In this document: positions 35,145 through 45,459 of the stretch, piece after piece | Layout: each line of letters begins with the position of its first letter | Position numbering within the stretch: position 1 is the stretch's first letter | DNA from: Jacaranda mimosifolia | Lineage: Eukaryota > Streptophyta > Magnoliopsida > Lamiales > Bignoniaceae | Assembly (NCBI GenBank): GCA_018894105.1 | Contig: CM032117.1 | Coordinates: forward strand, 41,588,501 to 41,652,500 | Direction of reading: 5' to 3' | DNA: 64,000 bases | Notes under the pieces: model-generated | Database searches by the model: none | What the model saw: the letters and a program-made list of their open reading frames with translations, nothing else | Told to the model about the DNA's origin: nothing | Position numbers and translations under genes: made by a program

Positions 35145-35699
35145 ATAAATTAGAAAATTGTCTCGTTAGATCTACATATGAGTAGAAATACATAGGAAAG
35201 AGTTAATTGAGTAATATCACATCAGAAAAGGTGATTTTTGGCTTTAGACCTTCTCCAACAAAAACTATTAAAGAACTTGCCAATCATTGAATGTGATGTC
35301 TTTACTATTCGGCTTTTATGTACACCAAGTCAATATCAACTCACATGATTCCACTTAATAATTAATTTAAGTTATCATTGTTGAGTTTATTTTGGCCCTA
35401 ACATCTCTGAGAATTCAACTTTAAAATTCTCATAGGTTTGGTCTAATCCTTACTCATATAGATGGCTTCTTATTAAGAGGTTCCTGTTGCAACCCTACAA
35501 AAATATAATAACCATTAAAAGCAATATTTAACCTCAAACTTTTGCAGGTGGCATTATTTGTTTATAATAAGAACAGGATTGAGGCATTGACCCTCGTAGT
35601 GCTTGCATGTCGAGTCACAATAATTAGTTTTTCTCTTTGAATCTAGCTATTTTTTGGGATCTCCAGTCGCATAGATAAATATCCTGTTATGGCAACTCA
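35145..35699. other. Region downstream of the old copia pol
   Basis: No gene recognised. As it follows the pol stop on the minus strand, it may contain the 3' untranslated part and LTR of the copia relic, but no second LTR copy was found to prove this. Confidence 0.35.
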
Positions 35700-35704
35700 A
35701 TCAT

Positions 35705-37306
35705 TTTATAGGCTTATATCCCATTTTCTTTCAGAACTTGTCAACTTACTCTCTATTTAAACCTTTTGTAAGCATATCTATAATATTATATGTTACCTTC
35801 ATATTGTCAATAGAGATTTAACTTCATCATAGAAATTGCCTTACAATATTATCTTTACAACATCTTTGTTGGGACTTATCATTATACATGCTTCTTTGTG
35901 CATTTCCAATTGCATATTAACTATCATACTGAACAAAAATTGCTAGCGGGGGCTTTAAGCCAATTTAGAATGTCTTTTAAGAACTGCTTAGCATTTTGAT
36001 TCTTTGTTTGTCTTATCCAACATTATGAACTCAAATTCTATAGTTAATTTAGCTATGTAGGTTTGTTTAATTTTGAGAATTTCTACTCCTATGTTCTAGA
36101 CTTAGATTGCTAGTAGCATACTCTAACTAAGCCTTTGTTTCGCCCTTATTCTTGATAATTAAGCTATTGATTTATAACTATTGGAGTTTTCACTGGGATA
36201 TTTTCTTGATTCAAGAATTTTTATAATACTTCTCATTATAATGAGATTGTTACATTAGCCTATCAAATGTTTTGACAATCTTTTTTCTAGGTATTACCTA
36301 TGTTACTCCTATATCCTTCATATCGAAGGTGCTATTTAGTTTTTGTCGCTTTAATTATATTATTTTTGCTTCCCATAATTAACATGTTGTTTGTATATAG
36401 ACACACAATAACATACTTGGATGCGGTGCTTTTGGCTTACACACATTTGCTGCACTCATTTATCCTAAAGCTATTTGCTAGCATAACTAAATCAAATTTT
36501 ACGTGCTAGTTTTAAGCCATATAATGACTTCACTAACTTATACACCTTCTTCTATTGACCTAAAACCACAAACCCTTTTGGTTCTCCTATATGAATTTCC
36601 TCATCTAGGTTGGTATTTAGAAATGTTGTTTTAATATCTATTTGATGGATCTTAAGAATATTACTAGCTACAGATACAATCAATAATCTAATGGTGTTAT
36701 TCTAGTAATTGGCCAATAATTGTTGAAGTAATCAAGACCTTTCTTTTGTCTATATCATTTGACTACTAATATTGCATATTCTTATCTTTTACTTTCCTCT
36801 TGAAAATTCATTTACAACTTAAGGGTTTATTTCTAGGAGAAAGATCCACCAATTCCAAGCGTGGTCTTACATGATGGACCCAAGTTTGCTATATATAGTT
36901 TCTTTTAGTAAAGGAGCTTCTAGTGTTGCTATCGCTTCAATGAATGTTCATGGTTTACTTTCTAGTATATAAGTTAACAAATCAAATCCAATAACTTGGA
37001 CACTCTAGCTCTTTTGCTACATTCATTTTTTTCCCTCTTTATCCGATCCTTGGACTTCTTGAAACCTCTTTAATAAGATTTGCCTTACCTTCTTCATTCT
37101 TCCAAGAAAATATTTCTTCAAAAGAAACTTGTATCTCTTGACTTGATAATAATATTGACATGAATGTCATCTATATTAGATTTACTTAAAAGGAATCTAT
37201 ATGTTGCACTATGTTGTAGGTATCTAGTAAAGATTCCACCCACTGTTTTATGTCCTATCTTGATCATTTTAGAAGGTGCAACTCTTATCTTAGCTAGTGC
37301 CCCCAC
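35705..37306 (-). pseudogene. Copia integrase C-terminus, RT and RNase H, decayed
   Basis: From 37306 downward: GALAKIRVAPSKMIKIGHKT, VGGIFTRYLQHSATYRFLLS and NIDDIHVNIIIKSRDTSFF (integrase C-terminal part, family pattern G..AKV....K..K.G.K...C.F.GY). Then IHQIDIKTTFLNTNLDEEIH and KKVYKLVKSLYGLK (RT, about 36660-36500). YVIVCLYTNNMLIMGSKNNI replaces the usual VCLYVDDMLI..S (so the YVDD active site is lost). RNase H remnants ISIQYDS and CCKDNIVRQFL follow. The end is NIIDMLTKGLNRE..KKMGYKPI, the standard copia C-terminus (IADPLTK.L....), stopping near 35705. Confidence 0.8.
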
Positions 37307-37307
37307 A

Positions 37308-38388
37308 TAGAGGCGTCAAAACGGGCCGGGCGGACCGGCCCAGCTCGGCCCGGCTCGCAAAAAAAATCGGGCCAACTCGGCTTGTTAAATTTTTTAATAT
37401 GGGTTGGGCTGGACCGGCTCGCTTGAAAACCCGTCTTGAGCTGAAATTTTGCAACCCGAATCGGCTCGGCTCACGGATCGTGAAGGACTGTGGGCTAGCC
37501 TACTTAGCCCTGCAATATTTTTTAATTTAAATTATATATTATAATTTTTAAAAATTTAAGAATTTATAATTTTTAAATTATAAATTATAAATTTATAAAA
37601 ATTATAAATTATAAATAAAAAAAATTTGAGAAAGGTGAAGACCATATTGCCTCAATTTGAAGAAGACGATGAAGAATGGCTTGAAACTGCATCCACCATC
37701 GCATCTCAATCTGAGAGCGATTTAGATCACTTGAGTGAACAACTGGTTTATCATTGGACATGTTTAGATGATTAGATATTACAAAGTTGTTTATTTTTTT
37801 TATTTTATTATTATGTACTTTCATTTAGAGGTTTGGTCAAATTCACCTCTATGTAATTATTTTTTCTAAATTAATGACGGGTAGAGGGGTCCATGCCAAA
37901 CCCCTCACCACCTTATTTGGTGGTGTTTTTGAAAAAATATAATTGATAAAAAAAAATTAATATAAGTATAAATTTCTAAGTTTTTATAAAAATTTAAGTG
38001 TTTTAAAATATTAAAAAATCACATAAGTATAAATTATTAAGTCTTTTAAAAAAGTATAAGTGTTGAAAAAAACATTAATAATCACATAAATATAAAAACT
38101 TCAAAATTTTAAATTCATTTTCAAAAAAAAAAAAAAAAAAGAAACTCGCTGGCCAACCCGCAAGCCGGCTCCCTAGCCGGACCGCGAGCCAGCTCGCGAG
38201 CCAGACCGCCTAGCTCGGTTCATATATAAACCGGCTCACTTATATAGTGGGTTGGTTTTGAGCCGAGCCGAACTTTTTAATTTTCAGCCTGTCACGGCCC
38301 GCGATCCGGCCCTGCTCGGCTCGAGACCGCCATTAACCATTTGTTAAACGAGTCGGGCTGGCTCGGCCTGGCTCATTTGACACCTCTA
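37308..38388. mobile_element. Non-autonomous hAT-like element (1081 bp) in copia integrase
   Basis: Left end TAGAGGCGTCAAAACGGGCC; the right end read on the minus strand is TAGAGGTGTCAAATGAGCCA. GC-rich subterminal regions (GGGCCGGGCGGACCGG; CGAGCCAGCCCGACTCG) surround an AT-rich core. The flanks CCCCCACA (37300-37307) and CCCCTACA (38389-38396) agree at seven of eight bases. Removing the insert rejoins the copia integrase reading (YLRM.GALAKIRV). A short plus-strand frame at about 37633-37770 (PQFEEDDEEWLETASTIAS) is acidic and could be a leftover transposase tail; not proven. Confidence 0.85.
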
Positions 38389-38396
38389 CCCCTACA

Positions 38397-38720
38397 TTCG
38401 AAGATATTGGTAGGTAGGTTGGGGGCATTTCCAAGATTCATAAGGTGTTGATTGCGATTTCTTGTGAAGTAACTTCTTAAGCAAATAATTTACAATTAAT
38501 ATCGCCCTTTCCACTATATTAATTAACACAGTTTCATCATTTCTTTCAATGTTCTATTGATACGTTCAACAATGTGGTTTGATTGTGGTATGTATGGAGC
38601 TACCACTTTATGGATTATTCTGCATTCAACACAAAGCTCTTGAAAAAGATATAGATAGTTCCTACCTCTATGACTTCGACGAATCTTTATTTTTCTTTTC
38701 AAGTTGATTCTCAACTTCAT
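38397..38720 (-). pseudogene. Copia integrase core fragment
   Basis: Minus-strand frame MKLRINLKRKIKIRRSHRGR, then YLYLFQELCVECRIIHKVVA and PYIPQSNHIVERINRTLKEM: the integrase core around the second catalytic Asp and the Glu (family pattern IR.D.G.EY...F...C...GI.H....PYTPQ.NG.AER.NR.). The IRSDRGGEY Asp is changed here (RRSHRGR) while E of VERINR is kept. It continues after a frame change as ILIVNYLLKKLLHKKSQSTP, YESWKCPQPTYQYLRM and is then cut by the hAT-like insertion. Confidence 0.8.
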
Positions 38721-39242
38721 CTTTTTATTGTTTAAATACTCCTAAAGCCTCATACTTGAAAGTAAATAAACATGTCAATACTTTGTGCAATCATCAACCA
38801 AAGCTATAATTTTTTTTTCAAATTGTACCATTTTTAGATCACACATATCAATATAAATTAAATTTAAAGGTTTGGTCCTTCTCTCAATTCTTTTGAAAGA
38901 AACTTTAGTCATTTTTTTGTCAATGCATATTCACATCTTGATTTTTAAGTCAAGGTTTAGTTTTGGTAATAGGCTAAATTTCACAAGTTTAGAAATAGAC
39001 TTGTAATTGACGTGTTCTAATCTATGATGTTATAAATTAAAAGACTTAAGTACGTAGGAAGAACTCATTTATTATCAGAATCAACATTTAGTACATTTTT
39101 TAATTTGATGGTCATTATATTCATTTTAAAATATCATCACACAAATAACCTTTACCCAAAAGAAAACAAATCATTTTTAGTAAGTACAAACTTGTTAGGC
39201 TTAAAAACCATTCTAAATCTTTTCCTACTCTACATACGCCCT
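38721..39242 (-). pseudogene. Copia pre-integrase/integrase N-terminal remnant
   Basis: Frames on the minus strand read RMVFKPNKFVLTKNDLFS and YFKMNIMTIKL near 39230-39100. These match the pre-integrase phrase (..G..V..SDKFVLTKNG.FVGKGY...G.FK.NVM). The remaining part has only short recognisable pieces. Confidence 0.6.
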
Positions 39243-41057
39243 TGATAAAGGAGAGTTCGAGAGGGTTCGATAATTGCCAAATAAAGCCTACCAGAGTGGC
39301 ATCCGGGTTGGAGTACTCATTTGGTCGATGTAGTCTACCTAAGAATTATGTTCATGGGGAATATATGACACTGTAGAATACTGTTGAGGTTGATCCCGCT
39401 TGATGAGGGAGGCCAAGAGATGACCTTATAGCATCTAGGTTTTCCTACTCTTGGGTCAACCTAGCAGAAGTTCGATCATACTTGCCTAGCTGACCTCATT
39501 GGAGCAAAAGAGAAAAATTGGTATGTGAACCAACTAAAAAGTTAATGTCAGCAGGTTGAATGGGCATATATGTGGCATGGCCTGCCACATCCGTATTTCA
39601 ATGTCACTCAGCCTGTCACTTCTATATTTAATATGGACAAACAAAAATCCTTTCCGCATTAAATGCGCTAAGCCCATCTCCACCATAATTAATGCTAAAG
39701 ATTTGTTGTAGTACTCCCACGTTGACCAAAAGAATGCCGATAAAACTTACTAAAAGATCTTTGTTACTTCTAGATAGGTCAAATCATGCTATTTATAGAG
39801 GACTACTAGTCATTTTAACCTCCTACCTTCAGGACATGTCTTACTATAAATTCCTCCATTTTACTAGTATATCAGGTACACATATTTACATACTTCAACC
39901 CTTGTTTTGCTTCTTTATCCTCTTCACTTAGGTATTGGAGGCTTTTAGCCAAGGGCCACCTCAACAAGCTTGACATGCTTCATTTTGATTGTAGGAATCG
40001 ATCTATACCACCATTTAACACTCAGGGGTCTAACCTCGCCTCCACTCAACCAGAAAGTGATCTTTACCCATATACCTCTCACTACTAAAAATATACATTA
40101 TTATTTACTTTTTTGTATATTGTGTCTGGCCAAGCTTAGGAATTTCCAGCATGTGTTTTTAGCACCTATGTCTGCAATCCCTACGTATCTTCATTTTTCT
40201 TCCCCAATTCTCCATATTTTACACTTATTGTCCGCTTTTCATTTTTTATAAAATCTATAATCGTCTGATAGTATTAGTGGACTATTTGTGTATGACATTA
40301 GGATGTTAGGTGTATCTGACAAAGATGGAGTATGGTTGAGTGAGCCATTCGATTTAGGTCAATAAAGGGTCGATCAAATGAAAGGGATGAATCTGGGAAG
40401 AGCTCCTTGAGTAATAATGGATCAAATAACTCATAGATCAAGAGAGTGAGTCTGAGAAGCAGCAAGAGTAGGTGCCTCAGGTAGAAATGGTTGAAGTGGG
40501 CCCGTCCAGGGCTCCTAGTCGACCTTAAGTCTTGAAGGGAAGATTGGTAACCCTCACCTATCATAATGTTATTAGTCGAACTTACTCCCTAGCTAGTTGA
40601 ACACTTTACGAGCAAAATATTAAATCCTACCAAATTCAAGTTTGTTCTCCCTGGTCCAATCAATTGGATAGATCGACCTCTCTAAGGTTGTATTGTAGTC
40701 TGTGAGGCTGCCCTAGAGTATGGTATGAGATCTATGCTAAAATCTGATCACTTATTATTTGCATAAGCTATGGACTAGTAAAAGTAGTGACTTAGTGCAG
40801 TTGAAAACTTAGACTAGTTGCCTCTTGATATGTTTGTTGTGATGGAGATGTTTGTGGCAGAGGTGGTAGTGATCTCCACTCACTTTGTCTCTCAGGGATC
40901 GACCTCTCCTTTATTCGTTTAATAGGGTTAAGCAGTGCGATGTCCACTACACAATTCTTAGGTCGACTACATGAGCCTAATGAGTTCTCCAACCATGATA
41001 TCACTCTAGCAGGCTCTGTTTGGCAATGGTCGAGCCCTCTTGGGCTCTCACTTATCA
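39243..41057. mobile_element. Gypsy LTR segment with LTR starts in inverted orientation
   Basis: At 39243 (plus) an LTR-like sequence starts TGATAAAGGAGAG. From 41057 (minus) another starts TGATAAGTGAGAG. Over the next 95 bases they align: GAGGG(T/C)TCGA..ATTGCC, GTTGGAG.ACTCATT, ATGTAGTC.ACCTAAGAATT. So both outer ends are LTR starts pointing inward. The plus copy has a TATA box (CTATTTATAGAGG, 39789) and an R/U5-like block CCACCTCAACAAGC also present in the 15691-33797 element (CCGCCTCAACAAGC). No pol domain lies between. The segment interrupts the copia protease-to-integrase stretch. Confidence 0.6.
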
Positions 41058-41720
41058 GCGTAACACTAAACTCCATCTAATTGTTGGGACATAAATAACA
41101 TTTTTGAGAGTTAACACTTTTTTGAAAGTTATCTTGAGCACGAACTTGCCAACTCGTGTACCTTTTGAGCTTGAGGTGCTCCCAATAAATACCGATTTAT
41201 CCTCTGTCTGATAGGTGGTAAACATCCTTTGATTAGAGCAAACATGTTGAGTACCCTCAGAGTCCACCTACCATTGTTTGGAATTTTCAACTAAGTTTAC
41301 CTTTCAAAAAGCTGTAGACAAATTCAAATATGTTACTCCATCTAAAACGTGATCCACCTTCATCACATTCGCATGAGTATTCTTTCTTTTCTTCAAGGAG
41401 TTGCCCTGCTAATGATGTCAGTGCTCAGTGACTCGGTTTACCACAAACATGGGAAGCTCCCTTGAATTCTTTTTATTTTTCTTGCTAATCTAACTAAATG
41501 CAGCTCTGTTCCGCTTTTTATTTAAGAGACCTTGCTCCACCATAGTTACTTTGACTTCATATTTCACATCAGATTCAATTTTATATAATTGTGATTGGAC
41601 TACAATCCGAAGTAATGCCTTCTTCCAACTCAAATAAATATTGTTTAAATGTCTCCATAAAGTACTCATTCCCCCTTTTTGAAATGCATAACTTCTCCTA
41701 GAAATTATTGGCATTACATC
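41058..41720 (-). pseudogene. Copia gag tail and protease remnant
   Basis: Minus-strand frame at 41267-41060: CSNQRMFTTYQTEDKSVFIG, STSSSKGTRVGKFVLKITFK and LTLKNVIYVPTIRWSLVL. This is the copia protease domain after its active site (family pattern CP....F..Y......V..G......I.G.G.V......G....L..V.HVP..R.NL.S). The preceding gag part (41714-41490) reads YLSWKKALLRIVVQSQLYKI, and a possible CxxC knuckle lies near 41440. Both are interrupted by stops. Confidence 0.7.
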
Positions 41721-41760
41721 ATCCTAACTTTCCCAATTTTAAACTAATTCCTCGCGTTAC

Positions 41761-42544
41761 TAGTTCGAGCCCTCTTTCACACCCACTAATACTATTACAA
41801 TTAGATTGTGTTTCTTCTTCTATAGCTGTTGAAGTTGTAGTCAGAGCCGACCAATGTATGTGAGGCGGGGGGGATTAAGTTTATGAAGAAAAAATATGAT
41901 AATATTAAATGAGAAAGATATCTTGATCATTTTATATAAGTTAAAAATGATTTTCATTCGGTGAGTGAAAGTGGGGTGGAGACTTATCCTCAATTAAATA
42001 TACTTTCTTCAAGTAAAATGTCTATCAAGTACCAATATTTGAACATAATTGGTTAAACTTTACAATTTATTCATCCAAATATATTTTATTTTACATTTAA
42101 AAATAGAATCTTTTCAAAACACTTTGAGAAGATATTCTTTCAACTGATAGCGAAAGCATTCTTGTGAAATTATATATATTGTTGGAAAGATTATTATCGA
42201 AGCTATTATTATTGACTTCATCCTTATAGTTTTCAATAGTAATTTTAGCATATTTAATACATGTGGTAAAATCTTTATGTATAAAATTAAAAAATACTTA
42301 TTTTTTCTTTATAATACTTTTTAAATAATTTCAAAATGTTTATTTAAAATTTATGTAAATAAAAAAATATTATGATACAAATGTAATAGTGGGATATAGA
42401 TTTAATGAGTTGTAAATAGTAATTATTGTACACATTGTAGTTATGATGATAGCAAAAGAAGTGAGGACATTTTAAATATATTACTAGAAAAAAATGTTAA
42501 AAGAAAAAATATTTTATTGAAGAATTGAATATATAGTAACAAGT
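41761..42544. other. AT-rich stretch before the MULE
   Basis: A phrase CAGAGCCGACCAATG followed by a G-run (41843-41880) may be the end of another short transposon. No opposite end was found. No genes seen. Confidence 0.35.
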
Positions 42545-42553
42545 ATAATATAA

Positions 42554-42698
42554 TAGTTAATTAGAAAAAAAACTTATAACCCTACTTTCAATTTAGTGTT
42601 CAGTCTCCATTTGAATTTTTACACACTAAACTCCCCACTTTTTCACAAAAGTTAGGAACCACTCCCCATATCTTTTAGAAAGACCTATATACCCTTGC
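42554..42698 (+). repeat. Left terminal inverted repeat of the MULE
   Basis: Inverted partner of 55400-55542, recognisable over about 115 bases from TTTCAATTTAGTGTTCAGTC to TATACCCTTGCAG, with roughly 65-70 percent agreement by eye. Confidence 0.75.
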
Positions 42699-43080
42699 AG
42701 CTGAAAAAAAAACAACAAAAGTACTTGGGAAATGTGTTCTCTCTTGAAGAAGAACGCTTTCCTTTTTTTTTTTTCTTTTTTTGCCTGAAATCGACTTCTC
42801 TAAGCGCCAAAAGAAAAGGGCACGAAACTGTTCCTCTACCATTGACACAAGAAGAAAAAGAAGTGAAAAAAAAGGCACCAAAATTTCTGCCATTTTTCTG
42901 CGATGATGGAAGGAAAAACAGCTGCAACAAGAACAAAGTACAAAAAGAAGTGATCAAAAGAAACAAATGTATGTTTTCTGCATTTGCAATTTCAAATGTC
43001 CGTGATTTTTCAGTGTTAACACTCATTTCTTGTCTATTTTATCATGTTTAGGGTTTTTATTCCTTTTTTAGTCATTAAAC
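42699..43080 (+). other. Probable 5' leader of the Ulp1-like gene
   Basis: Purine/pyrimidine-biased sequence (runs of T at 42760-42780, AAGAAGAAAAAGAAGTG near 42850) between the terminal repeat and the repeat array. Open frames on both strands here are low-complexity. The good acceptor at 45456-45459 needs a donor upstream, so a 5' untranslated exon is expected in this area. Inference only. Confidence 0.35.
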
Positions 43081-43237
43081 ACTTGAACCCCTTTGATATA
43101 TATATATATATAATTTTTGTTGTGAGATGAAAAGTTTCTGATTTGTACTTGAAGGGCATGAAAGTTGCACTTCACCTTTTAGGGGTTTATACTTCTTTTT
43201 AAATGAAATTATATGGTGAAATTATACGATAAAACTA

Positions 43238-45440
43238 TTGGAAAGTGGTAGTGTGTTATTTGTAGTATAGAACATCCATACATGCAGTACACATTAGCAA
43301 AAGTGTAGTATATAATATGGGTAACCGTAGTACATTTTAGAAGCAAATGTAGTATAAAACATTCAAACTTGCAGTACACATTAGGCAAAAGGGTAGTATA
43401 GTATATAATATGTATAGCTGCAGTACATTTTAGGGGCATCTGCAGTACACATTAAGCAAAAGTATAGTATATAATTTGTGTAGGTGCAGTACATTTTAGA
43501 AGCAAATGTAGTATAAACACTCAAGCATAGAGTACACATTAGGCAAAAGTGTAGTATATAATGTGTAGGTGCAGTACATTTTAGGAGCATCTGCAGTACA
43601 CATTAGGCAAAATTGTAGTATATAATCTGTGTAGGTGCAGCACATTTTAGAAGTAAATGTAGTACAAAACATTCAAACTTGCAGTACACTTTAGGCATAA
43701 GTGTATTGTGTAGTATATAATCTATGTAGCCTGCAGTACATTTTAGAAGCAAAGTAGTATAAAGTAATCAAGCTGACAGTACACTTTACGCAAAAGGGTA
43801 GTATATAATCTGTATAGCTGCAGTACATTTTAGGAGCACCTGCAGTATACATTAGGCAAAAGTGTAGTATATAATCTGTGTAGGTGCATCACATTTTAGA
43901 AGCAAATGTAGTATAAAACATTAAAACCTGCAGTACACTTTAGGCATAAGTGTAGTATATAATCTTTATAGCTGCATTACATTTTAGTAGCAAATGTAGT
44001 ATAAAACATTTAAGCTGGCAGTACACTTTAGACATAAGTGTAGTATATAATCTGTGTTGCTGCAGTACATTTTAGAAATAATACACATTAGGCAAAAGGA
44101 TAGTATATAATTTGTATAGCTGCAATACATTTTAGGAGCATCTACAGTGCATTTTAGGCAAAAGTGTAGTATATAATCTCTGTAGGTGCAGTACATTTTA
44201 GAAGTAAATATAGTATAAAATATTCAAACTTTCAGTATACTTTAAGCATAAGTGTAGTATATAATCTGTGTAGCTGCAGTACATTTTAGAAGCAAGGTAG
44301 TAAAAGGATTCAAGCTGGCAGTACACTTTAGGCAAAAGTGTAGTATATAATCTTTATAGCTGCAGTACATTTTAGGAGCACCTGCAATACACATTAGGCA
44401 AAAGTGTAGTAGATAATCTGTGTAGGTGCAGCACATTTTAGAAGCAAATGTAGTATAAAACATTCAAACTGGCAGTACACTTTAGGTATAATTGTAGTAT
44501 ATAATCTTTAGAGCTGCAGTACATTTTAGAAGCAAATGTAGTATAAAACATTCAAACATGCAGTACAGAATAGGCAAAAGAGTAGTATATAATTTGTATA
44601 CCTGCAGTACATTTTAGGAACATCTGCAGTACACTTTAGGCAAAAGTGTAGTATATAATCTCTGTAGGTGCAGTACATTTTAGAAGCAAATGTAGTATAA
44701 AACATTCAAACTGGCAGTACACTTTAGGCATAAGTGTATATAATCTGTAGAGTTGCAGTACATTTTAGAAGCAAATGTAGTATAAAACATTCAAACTTGC
44801 AGTACACTTTAGGCATAAGTGTAGTATATAATCTTTAGAGCTGCAGTACATTTTAGAAACAAATGTAGTATAAAGCATTCAAGCTTGCAGTACACATTTG
44901 GCAAAAGGTAGTATATAATCTATATAGCTACAGTACATTTTAGGAGCATCTGGAGTACACTTTAAGTAAAAGTGTAATATATAATCTCTGTAGGTGCAAT
45001 ACATTTTAGAAGCAAATGTAGTATAAAATATTTAAATTAGCAGTACACTTTAGGCATAAGTGTAGTATATAATCTGTAGAGTTGCAGTACATTTTAGAAG
45101 CATCTTTAGTACATAAACATTCAAGCCTGCATTATACATTAACTAAAAATGTAGTATATAATCTTTGCATCTGCTACCCATTTTAGAAGCAACTAAAGTA
45201 TAAAACCTTTAAGCCTGCAGTATACATTAAATGGAACTCTAGTATATAATTTGTGTATCTGCAGTACATTTTAAAAGCAACTGTAGTATAAAACATTCAA
45301 GCTTGAAGTATAGAATAACTGAATGTGTAGTATATATTATGTGTTTCTGAAGTACATTTTAGAAGCATATTTAATACAAAACATTCAAGTTTTTAGTACA
45401 CTCTATCTAAAAGGGTTAGTTTATTATCTATTTATATACT
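43238..45440 (+). repeat. Left tandem array with 22-bp phased AGTACA/AGTATA units
   Basis: About 25 copies of an 87-88 bp unit, each made of four 22-mers that start AGTACATTTTAGAAGC, AGTATAAAACATTCAA, AGTACACTTTAGGC and AGTATATAATCTGTG. Counting shows 22 bases from each AGTAYA to the next in the typical unit. Some copies lack one or two 22-mers. The array ends just before a strong splice acceptor (TTTTTTTCTCATTACAG), so it probably forms the first intron of the Ulp1-like gene. Short open frames on the minus strand in it are repeat artefacts. Confidence 0.9.
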
Positions 45441-45459
45441 AATTTTTTTCTCATTACAG

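Larger units (their letters stand above)
35700..41760 (-). mobile_element. Old Ty1/copia element, interrupted twice
   Basis: Minus-strand copia blocks occur in correct order from 41720 down to 35705: gag tail, protease, pre-integrase, integrase, reverse transcriptase, RNase H. They are split by an inserted hAT-like element (37308-38388) and by a gypsy-LTR segment (39243-41057). No LTR pair of its own was identified. All blocks carry stops. Confidence 0.8.

Noticed and set aside
42685..43051. Overlapping Lys/Phe-rich frames on both strands
   Set aside because: Low-complexity purine/pyrimidine runs; treated as probable 5' leader.
43209..44463. Minus-strand open frames of 70-76 codons rich in Cys and Tyr
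   Set aside because: They are frames through the 88-bp tandem array and repeat with it; no gene.
43238..45440. Centromeric satellite
   Set aside because: The array is confined within MULE ends, is short, and is shared with other arrays of the same element.
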